From NCBI RefSeq assembly GCF_042680125.1, contig NZ_JBHTNY010000054.1: DNA of 49,476 bases. One strand, given 5' to 3'. The position numbers and the translations under genes were made by a program. Below, one piece after another: positions 34,158-44,600 of this stretch. Each line of letters begins with the position of its first letter. The stretch's first letter is position 1. Source of the DNA: Robinsoniella peoriensis (GTDB lineage Bacteria; Bacillota; Clostridia; Lachnospirales; Lachnospiraceae). A model generated the notes under the pieces. That model did not search any database and was not told where the DNA came from. It saw only the letters and a program-made list of their open reading frames with translations.

Positions 34158-34994
34158 TTAGTTAGTTTCAGAAAAATCATTACCCGGTGCTGTAGGAATA
34201 TTATTTGTTGTATTGTCAACCTCATATCCTACCGTCCAAACGATAGTTCCTACTTTTGCAGACTGTTCAATCTGTTTGTAATCCCCGCGTTTTCCGCCAA
34301 CCTGTACATCAAATGCCAGGTCTTTAGCTGCGCCGGTTTTAGCCAGTTTCGTAGTAGCATCTACATTAGCTGCATCAGATACATCCGGTGCATCCAGTAC
34401 TACCGCATTTGCCATTTCGAAAGTATTCGCTCCTGCTGCCTTACTGAATTTCTGGCTTTCCAGGCTGAGGGTAAATTCTTTGAATCCCTGTGCGTTTGCA
34501 CTGTGCTTCCAGTAGTTGCGGTCTTTATCAGATCCTTTATTTTCAATAGCTCCTGTCAGATTCACCGGAATACCATCACGACCGCCGCCTGTATTTGCCT
34601 TTGTAGAATAATTCGTAAAGGTCATGGTGCTGTCCTGTTCAACAGCAATCTCATAATCACTGGTATTGGAAGTAGGATCTAACACGTTTACTTTCACATT
34701 TGGAAGCAGTATGGTACCGTCTGTGGATGACAGCGGATTATTCTGTTTTGCAGCATCCAAAGTTCCGTTTACTACAAATGCAAAAACAGTAGGAACAGTA
34801 ACACGAATACGTGCATCTGCATTTGTCTCATCATCTACTACAACACCGGCATACACATCTGTGCCGCCTGGTACAGTAACGACATCACCGCCTGAATTTG
34901 TTGTGGCTGCCATCGCCGGGATTGTCATTGACATGCAGAGTGCTGCTGCTGTTAAGGTTCCTAATACTTTCTTTGCTGTGTTTTTTCTTCTCAT
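34158..34994 (-). CDS. Secreted subunit-like surface protein, copy 1
   Basis: A 278-aa exported protein starting at the ATG behind TTGGAGGAAA (a frame opening at 35009 is less likely). The signal peptide ends near 'IPAMAAT'. The mature part begins 'VYAGVVVDDETNADARIRVTVP' and shares about half its residues in key blocks with copy 2, including 'FAFVVNGTLD', 'LLPNVKVNVLD' and 'SDYEIAVEQDS', and ends in 'QIEQSAKVGTIVWTVGYEV'. No sorting motif. An AT-rich leader with a small hairpin precedes the gene, which may allow higher expression than the giant gene upstream. Likely a structural surface subunit; the family name is not known to me. Confidence 0.8.
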   Translation of the reverse strand: MRRKNTAKKVLGTLTAAALCMSMTIPAMAATTNSGGDVVTVPGGTDVYAGVVVDDETNADARIRVTVPTVFAFVVNGTLDAAKQNNPLSSTDGTILLPNVKVNVLDPTSNTSDYEIAVEQDSTMTFTNYSTKANTGGGRDGIPVNLTGAIENKGSDKDRNYWKHSANAQGFKEFTLSLESQKFSKAAGANTFEMANAVVLDAPDVSDAANVDATTKLAKTGAAKDLAFDVQVGGKRGDYKQIEQSAKVGTIVWTVGYEVDNTTNNIPTAPGNDFSETN

Positions 34995-35076
34995 TATAAT
35001 TTCCTCCAATAGTATTTTTTATTTTTTTTTATATTTTAAAAGGGTAAATGGCAAACCCATTTAAATCAAATGATCG

Positions 35077-35601
35077 TCAGTTCAGGATCTTAACCCTGAC
35101 TTTGACATTCACCTGGCCGATATCCTCCAGGCTTTCCGGGTCGGTTGCAGTTACAACTGCTGTGCAGTCATACTCCCCTGCTTCCAGGTTATGATCCAGT
35201 TTTACCTTGTCTATGTATTGACCCGGTTTTAAGCCGTCACTTTGATAAAGAACTGTATGGTCTTTATCCAGAGTAAGCGTTACACGGCAGTAATATCTAT
35301 TCTCTTTTATATTTTCAATCCCCAGATTACCTTCACTTTTACCATCTTCAAACACCGGTTCTACATTCATAGAAACATTGAACATCCCTTCTTGTACAAT
35401 GCCGTCCAGCATACCCTGCAGCTCTGTAGGGGTTTTCCCCTCCAGTGTGCCGTCCTTTGCCATCTTGTCAAACCAATATTTACTGGTATCATCCATGTTA
35501 TTTCTATTTAGCAGGAAATACCCTGCCACAGCTGCTGCCGCCAGAAGAAGGAGCAGCAGCAGAACGGCCCATTTTTTGACCTTTCTCTTTTTCTTTTCCA
35601 T
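35077..35601 (-). CDS. Small membrane-anchored surface protein, paralog 4 of 4
   Basis: A 174-aa protein with a basic start, a Leu/Ala-rich membrane helix (about residues 10-28) and the shared exported domain ('SDGLKPGQYIDKVKLDHNLEAG', 'YDCTAVV'). It begins 17 bases after the giant gene's stop, with AAAGGAGC before the ATG, so it is the first partner translated after the giant protein. Position suggests a dedicated chaperone-like or docking role for that protein, which is inference. Confidence 0.82.
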   Translation of the reverse strand: MEKKKRKVKKWAVLLLLLLLAAAAVAGYFLLNRNNMDDTSKYWFDKMAKDGTLEGKTPTELQGMLDGIVQEGMFNVSMNVEPVFEDGKSEGNLGIENIKENRYYCRVTLTLDKDHTVLYQSDGLKPGQYIDKVKLDHNLEAGEYDCTAVVTATDPESLEDIGQVNVKVRVKILN

Positions 35602-35618
35602 AAATTGCTCCTTTACTG

Positions 35619-38600
35619 TCAGCGGACTAATTCAAATTTATAAACCATCTGGTATTTCGCCCTGGCATTTTCTTTTACATAAGTATCTGGCTCCGTATAA
35701 GAGGTACCAAATAAAGTATCATTATATTTTTCGAAAAATGCCGTATCAGCTGTTCCTTTAAACGTAAATTTTCCCGATGCACCTGCTTCTAATTCCCCGA
35801 ATTCTATGGGTGTGGTATTCGCTTTTGAAAGGGCAGATTCCGAAAGTCCTGCAAAACCGTTGCTGCTTTCCTGGTCTGCTCCCGCTACTGCCAGATAGAG
35901 CTTTTTATCCAGATCTGATCCTGTCAGTTCCGTTTCATCTCCTACCAGTATCATCTGATCCCACGTAATTCCCTCGGTATGATTGTCATTTCTAAATGCC
36001 ACTACAGTGACTTTTGTCTTATATTTTCCACCGTTTGTAATGGTATAATCCGGTGCATCTAATGAAGCATTACGAATATTTTTGTTTTTTGCACTTGCCT
36101 GAAGCGGGTTTTCCACTGCCGCCAGGCAGACCTCTAATGGCACTGAAATATCCATAATTTCATAATTGTATAGTTCCAAAGTGTCATTCTCCGTGGTTGA
36201 TTCCACCAGATAAAGCGCCGGGTTCACCGAGGTAATGGACGTCCCAAGCTTATAGTGGTAATACTCATCGTCAACGGCATCCTCATATGCTTCCTTGATG
36301 TCATACACTGCGATATCTCTTCCATTTACCGGATTGTCGGCACCGATGTCCAGATAATCACTTGCATTCAGCTTTTCCTGGATATGTATCACCCGGTCAG
36401 CTCCCCAGACCGGATTGTCCTGTGTCCCAGTATTCTCTGTTGTCAGATAGATCTCCTGATTTGCCAGTCTGGCTGCACCATATACGATGGTAAAATATCC
36501 ATCCTGGTAAATACCGGCACCTTTTCCTGCACTGTTATTCTTTATCACAGCTCCGTCTAAGTTCAGATTTCCATGATTCGCTATTGCTCCTCCTTCTTCT
36601 TTTCCATTTGATGACAACGTATTATCATTGTGTTCCAGGATTGTTCCCTCATTTAGATTCAGGGTACTTCTTGTTTCTGTAATAATCAGAGGTGCCTCAG
36701 ACTTTGTTGCTTCCGCAACATCTTCCATAGGATCTCCGCTGGCAACCGGCAAGCGGTGCCCATCAATAAGAATCTGCTGCAGGCTCAAACTGCTGCCTTC
36801 TTTTACTTTAAACAATTCTTTTGTATGGCTGCCCGGACTGCTAAAGTTAGGATTTGCCTTCATGGCATCGGGAACCACGTATCTTCGAATGTCTACGGAA
36901 CCCCCGATAATGCTGATTTCGCCCGGACTGCCTGCCTCCGAATAAGAGGTTGACGATAACGAAATATCTTTGTCAACGCTTACCGTATCTACTACATACA
37001 GATAACCTCCGCCGATATTCTTCAGCAGCTCATACGCTTTTTTCAGTGTCCGAACCGCATCATTAGGCAGCCCTCCGCTATTTGTATCATCATCTCCATT
37101 CACACCATCAATATATACTCTGCGGCGGAACTGCAGCTCCAGCATGTTTACTTCTCCTGTACGGCTTCCTTTGGAATAAATGTCGGTAACGGACCTTTCA
37201 AGCTGGTACATGGATGCCTCTTCCAGGGTTGGCTCATAGGGCTCCTGGGTACTTGTCCGTCCCGGATACTGTACCAGCGGTCTGCCTAGATACGGATCAT
37301 CCATCGTTATCTGCAATTCACCATTCACCGGTTTGAAGCCACGCAGAGAGATTTCGATAAATTTACTGGACGCTGTATTGCCGATGCTTCCGCTACCGGT
37401 CAGGTGCACCGTTCCTTCTATTTTGGGTGCCCTGTCTAAGATACAGGTTCCGTCCTGGTAAATAGCGCTGCCTTTGCCGTTTGGCGTTTTCACATCCGAG
37501 ATTTCAACACTGACAGCCTGGAAGGTACCTCCATCAACATAGACACCTGCACTCTTTGCATCAGCAGCCGTATTATGATTTCGGTATATCGTTGCGCCTG
37601 CCGGTATAATGAGGCTTCCCTTCACCTGGAAGATCGGCGCCCCGGCTTCTACTTTACCTGCTGCAAATAATGGATTCCCTACTACTTCCTGGCTGTGGCC
37701 GTCGAAATAAACATTATCAACAGTTAATTTTCCGGAAGCAGCTATTTCTATCATTACGCCGGTATAGGTAGGTATTTTATACTGCTCTGTTTTATACTGC
37801 TCTTCTTCAGACTGCCCTTTCTCCCAGTCTTCCCATGCATCCGGCCGTGCGTATCTCTGGAAGTAGACCGGACCTTTTGCATCAATTACTTTGACGACGT
37901 TTTCATAATATCCGTGTGCTCCTGTTGAATCATTTATATTATTCATTTTGATTTCATCATCTACGGTAACTTTTCCGACGATTGTGATTACGCCTCCTTC
38001 AGCACCTGCCTTTAGAATTTCATATGCCCTTTCCAGTGTACGGACTGCCTTTTTTGGCGTCTTTCCATCCTCACTGTCATCTCCGCTTTCACCATTGAGA
38101 TAAACAACCCCTTTTTGCTGAAGTTCCAGAATATTCTTATCGCTGCTTCTGTTCTCCAAATGATAAATTGCCAAAATCGACGAATCCAGGCTGAAATATT
38201 TCTTTGTGTTGCTGTCAGGCACCGCTCCTGCAGGATATTCGATTACACGGCGTCCTCCATATGGATTGTCCATGTTCAGTTTTAATACCGTACCGTTGAC
38301 AGGTTTATAAGTTTCGTCTGCGCTGATGTAACTGCTGGCTGCTTCATCAGCACCGCTGCCTGTCAGGTATACTTCCCCGTTAATAGTTGAGGAGCCTGCA
38401 ATGCTCATAGATCCGCCCTGATAGACTGCACTTCCTTTTAATGCGCTTACGTCCTGTATGGTCCCACCATTTACGGTAAGGGTACCTCCATTATTATTTA
38501 CTGCACCTCCTGTTTTACCCGCTGGGAGATTGTTTAGCCTTAACTTAGTATCTGTGTTCATGCTGACAGATGCTCCCGGATCTATCCGAATTAAGGAATC

Positions 38601-41600
38601 TCCTTCTATAACGTCATCTATTTCCCTTCTTCCCAATATCCGGATATTTTCAAGCCTCAGGTCTGCACCCGCAGCTGCCCGGACAACCGGTCCTGTATAT
38701 GCTGCCCATTCTTTGCCTGCCCCATAAATTGGAAATCCGGTATAACGGCTTATCCAGGCTGTATCAGGCAGATCCCAGGTCTCTTGTTTATTCACTTCAA
38801 TCGGACCGCTGGCATATATTACATAATTATTTCCGCCCCCCAAAGATATTGCTTTAGCCATAGTCTTAACAGCCCTGTCCGGATTAGCACCGTTATTGCT
38901 GTCTGAACCTTTTTCACTGTCTATATAAACACATTGCTTAAGTACAAGATTTGGTGCCTGCTTTTCCAGAACATAGCCTGCTACCTGAGTTGTAAAATAT
39001 GCAAGGTAACCGGTAGCATCTAAAATAACATCATTATCCGCTTTTACAACAACGCTGCCTTTTTGAAAACTGCCGGAACAGTCAATCATGTATTTCCTGT
39101 TTCTCTGATATATGGATCCACCCAAAACCAACGGATAGGATGTACTGGAAAGATAAATTCTGTCAGAAATTACACTTCCGCCGCCCTTCAGATTGAAGGA
39201 TGGTCCCTCAATATAAATACCGGCATTTATTTTTTCTGCAGGTATTGCAGTGCTCAGTGGTATGTTATCGCGGATTACTCCCCCCGCCACATCCACCTTA
39301 GAGGAACTTCCGTAATAATAGATTCCTGCACCTCTGTTAGCTTTGTTTCCCCTGATGTTTCCGCTGAGGAATTTTAACGTTCCCCCTACTACGGAGATAG
39401 CACCACCTTTGCTATAGGAAGTAGATGTGCTTTCCGTTCTAAGTGCTCTGCATATATTATTCTGTATCTCTGCACCATTTATCGTTACCTGGCCGCTGTT
39501 AACGAATATTCCGCCGCCCTGCGCACCATAAGTAGGTGAGGTATTGGTACCATTGTAGATCAATTCGTTATCAGAAATTATTCCGCCGTTGACTGTAATG
39601 GTTCCATTGTTAAATACAGTTCCCATTATGTTTGCCGAATAGCTTGACGAATCTGAGATGTTCCCTGTAATTGCTGCGCTTCCCGACATATTCAGTGTTC
39701 CGGCATTATAAAAAGCCGTTCCAGAGATCGTTGATGTTATTTTTTCAGTTCTGTTTCCGGAAATGGTTCCACCGGAAAATTCAAATGTCGAATAGACATT
39801 ATAATTGTAAACACCAACTCCATAACTATAGCTGGCAGACCGGTTTACATTATCATCTATATGACCGGAAGTCATGATTACCTTACCGTAATTATAGATG
39901 CCGGCAGCATATGCATAGCTAGAAGACAGCCCATAGCATTCATTACCAACAATACCTCCACCCTTAATATTCACATTGCCAGAATTTAAAATTGCTGCTC
40001 CGCCTTCATTGGAATTTGTCTTACGGTTATTCTGTAAATACGCCCCCTGTTCTAAATTGACTACGGCGCTGCTGCTATTGACATTGATAATGGAACCGGA
40101 AATTGCTGTATTCAACGGGATATTTTCTTTATTTCCATCAATTGTAATGTTTTTTACCGTGAATACTGCACTTCCGCCAAGCTGTATCATATTGCCAAAA
40201 AATTGCTCATCCCTTAATACTTTTGGTTTCCAGGTATCCCCTTTATCATTTGTAAAGGATCCTCCCTCATCAAAGCTCCAGGTATCCCCCTGGGGCTTAG
40301 CCGAAGACGACGAGTAGAAATCTACCGGATAATTGCAGATGATAATACTGGCTCCGGCATCTAATGTTTTTAATATTTCCGCTGCTTTGGCGAATGTTGC
40401 CACTGGCGCCCCCCGGCTCCCACCGTTATTACTGTCATTTCCCGGTACCAGAGTGGGCGTAAGCGCCCCCTGTCCCGCCAGATATACATTATTCTCACCC
40501 TGAACAATCAGATTCGGTGTCCGTGCCTTAATAGATTTATCTTTTGGAAAATTAGCAGTTTTTATAAAGTTGTCGATAAAAGGATCTGCACCTGCAGTAA
40601 GGGCTGTATCCGGTTCCACTAAGACCTGTCCGATAAAGTTATCGCTGCACCCGATATTAAACTTCTGATTATCCGGTTCACTTAACAGCGTAACCGGCTT
40701 ATTCACATCCTGTATATAGATCTCTCCTGATACCTCAGCCTTACCGCCCAGATTCAGCTTACCGGCACAGTCCACCGCATTTCCAATGGATGTACTGCGA
40801 TTACCCTTTATCTCAATACCATCTTTAAGCGTGAGTGTCCCCTTTGAACCGACGATAATCCCCTTCCCCTGATTATTGATAACCTTAGCGGTACCTTCCA
40901 GAGTCATCTCGATCTCATTTGGATAAATCGTTGTTATCCCACTGCTTGTATATAAATAATCATCATTAAAAATACCGTTATTACCATTGTCGTTTACCGA
41001 TGCATCTCCTGACATCAGAATACTGCTGGGCCCGGTATAATAACTGGAACTTGTTGTCTTATATCGCTCCAGATAAATCCCATATGATCCATTATTCGAA
41101 ACTTTGGCACTGTCTTTTATTTCCACTGCACATGATCTTTTGGACCAGATTCCATAATTGGAATTTGCTTCCGAACGTGAAGTCCCTCCAATAACGGCAT
41201 TGCCTTCCAGTATAATTTTAGGACGTACCGCGGTACTGGTTGAAGTGGTACAATAATCAAAGTATATGCCATAGCTATTTTTACCTATTCTGGACTTACC
41301 CCGCAAAATAATACTGGTGTTATTGATCGCATAAGAAGAATTTCCATACACACCGTAGCTTGATCCTTCAATTTTTGCATTTCCATCCAACACAACAGAT
41401 AAATTATCAGCATCAGAATTTGTAGCAGTTATATTATATAAATAAATACCATAATCTTTGTTTTCATTTATAATGGCAGAGTTTCCGTCCATATTGAAAC
41501 GGCTGCTTTTTGAAACCAACGTTGCATAAACACCTCTGCTGCTTTTCAGAATCCGGGCATTGTCATGTAAGGATGCAACATTATTCGCTGCGTACAAGTA

Positions 41601-44600
41601 TATACCTATATCAGACTGTAGAATGGACGAATCCTGATTCATCTCCAGCATTGGCGTATCCGATACTGTCGTTCTTCCTAACAGGCCTGCCCCATACCTG
41701 CCCGGGGCCAGAATATATGAAGAATCATTCATAATAGCTTTGGAATTATCTCCTTGTATGCCAATGCCGCCTGTACTGCTATTAAGTCCTGGCAGGTTCC
41801 CCTGACTGCTGTCATTATTCAGGTACCTGTAATTTTCTATACCCGAATGATCCTGCATCGTTAGAGTTCCGCCGCTTAACAACCTGACTGCCCAGTTCCC
41901 ATGCCAACGGATTACCGCTCCGTCCGATTGATCCGGATTAAGCCCCTTCATCAAAATGCTGCCTCCTGCGCTCTCAACTCCATAACTGTAGTTATTTTGC
42001 AAAATTGTGTTTTCCAATATCAGCGATGTATTGGAGGTTAGATAAATCATAGCCTGAATCGTATTATTAGCCCCGTCTACAGCGCCTGCATTTCCGTCCA
42101 TCAGAAGCTTGCCCACGGTAAATTTGCCGGAACCATTGTTTAACAATCTGGCCATAACGCCATAGTAACTGGCAAACCGTTTTACCTGTGCCAGATTTGT
42201 ATTAATGACATTCCCTTGGGAATTAGTCGTGTCAGACTGAACAAACTCTTCTGCTTCATAATCCAGCTCCCATTTCTGATCTCCGGCGTCTGCAGGTATC
42301 CTTACCTCCCCGCATATGTAAATGTAAGGCTCAAATCCATCCGGATCATAGCCCGGATCTCCCGCAGCCTTTTGGGCATTTATTTTTGCCTCTGCAATCC
42401 TGTCTTTCAAAATATCTTTTGCCTTCTCAAATGTAAGCACTGCATTAGACGGAGAGGTCCCTGCGTTTGAATCACTTCCATTGGTTCCATCCAGATAAAC
42501 CCCTTCTCCAACCAGAATAATATTTTTATTAAATCCTCCCAATTGGGTCTTCGGCGGTATCTCACCTCCTGTAAAATAGGAAACATAAGGCTCTGCATCC
42601 TGAATATTTGAATACGTATATGTTTTATCAGTAACATTAACTGCGCCATATTTTGCCGGCGTAACGACTACACTGCCCACTTCAAAAGCATTTTTGTTTA
42701 AGTATAACGGCATTTTTCCTTCTGAACCGGTTACCGGCACTTTTTCAAGCAAATATAATTTACTTGTTGCCGTATTTAAAAAGATCTTATCTTTCATATC
42801 CAGCGCTTCCGGATCAATGTAAATCCTGTAGGAAGAAGTAGTACTTATATCCAGATATATCCCGAACTTGCCAGCCTCTGTATTTTTCGAATCATAGGTT
42901 CCGCCTAAAAACCACATAGCACTGGATATATAGCAGCTGCTGCCCTGATTCACCGCGGTGTTATTTGTAAGGGAAGAGCCGGTTCCAATATAAGAAGTTC
43001 CTCCATTGTTGAAAAAACCACCACCGTTTTCAGTTGCTTGATTACCGGAAACTTCCGTATCCTCCAAATATATCACTCCACCGACTGTACAAACACCTCC
43101 GCCATACTGAGCTGTGTTATCTTTTAAATACGACTCTGTTACTTTTATCGTATTTCCACTAATATATAATCCGCCGCCACTGGATACCGCATTATTTTCT
43201 TTTATCTCCACCCCCTGCAGAATATCTAAATAACTGCTGGAAGTATAAATGCCGCCTCCATACTGGCTGGAGTTTTTTTGTATGATGCTGCCTGTAATGG
43301 AATAACGACTGCTTGAGTATCCGCCATTGAGATACAATCCACCTCCATAATAACTTTCATTTCCCTGGATTGTTCCTCCTGACATCGAAAAACTGCCAGC
43401 GGTAGAATAGACCCCTCCCCCATAATATGTATTAGTATTATTTTCAATAATACCCCCTTTGATAGTTAAATTACCTCCGGTACTGTAGATTCCTCCGCCA
43501 TAACGACTGCTGCTGCTTGTTCCAATTGCTTTATTTCCGGAAATCTTTCCACCATCCATTACCATTTTCACACCGGAACCCAGATAAACACCGCCTCCGT
43601 AAACGTAATAGCCTGTACCAGTATTATCTGATATTACTGCGGTTCCACTTACATTTAGTTCTCCACCAGTTATATAGATTCCGGCGCCATAACTATTGTA
43701 GGAAGAACTGCTTCCAGATGTGGCACCTGTTCCTCTTGCCTCATTATTGGTGATGCTTCCTCCACTGATGTTGAGGATACTGTTTGAACCGGCAGCGTAA
43801 ATACCTCCTCCATAGCCTCTATAATGATCAGATGACGACAGATTGGAATTAATTGTTCCCCCTGTCATATCCAGCTGCGCATTGCTTAAATAAACTCCAG
43901 CTCCGTATCTGCCTGTGTCCGCACCCTTGTTATCGGTAATGCTTCCTCCATTTAAAGTAAAAATGGTATCATTTTTATTTACACCTGTTACAGATACACC
44001 CAGTGATTTCCGGGTTATCGTCCCCCCGTTCATTGTAAACCTTGTTTCCTTGCCGGATGCTCCCTGAACCTGAACTCCGATCCCTAGATAAGAGCTGTTA
44101 AAACCTCTTAAAACAGTACCATCCTCAGAGGTATAGGTTCCCCCGGGAAGTACATTTATCATGATATTACTGTTATTTTTATAGTCATATTCCATCAGAA
44201 GTGAGGAAGTAGTTAGGTTTCCTCCGTCTTTTACTGACACCAGCGTACCCGGCACCGTTTTATGGTGTGTCGTGTAATCAGTATTTGTCTTACAGCAGGT
44301 AACTTTCGCTTCACTGCTTCTGTCTTTCCCGGAATCATCGATGAAATTCCATACCTCTGTTCCGGTAATGTCAACGGTATCACAGATATAGATCACTCTG
44401 TTTTCGGGCGCAATCTCATCCCAGTTTTCTAATAATATCTTTTTTGCCTGGGCGAAGGTTTTCACCGGCCAGTTACAGTTTCCTCCAAACCACGCATCGT
44501 TTCCTTTCTGTCCATTGAGATAGACTCCGGTAAAGACAAACTTACGATAAAGTTCAATATGATTTTCAAATACACCGTCACTATCCTCATACGTATCCTT

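Noticed and set aside
35619..35800. A sortase signal at the end of the giant protein
   Set aside because: The C-terminus lacks an LPXTG-type motif, a hydrophobic helix and a basic tail.
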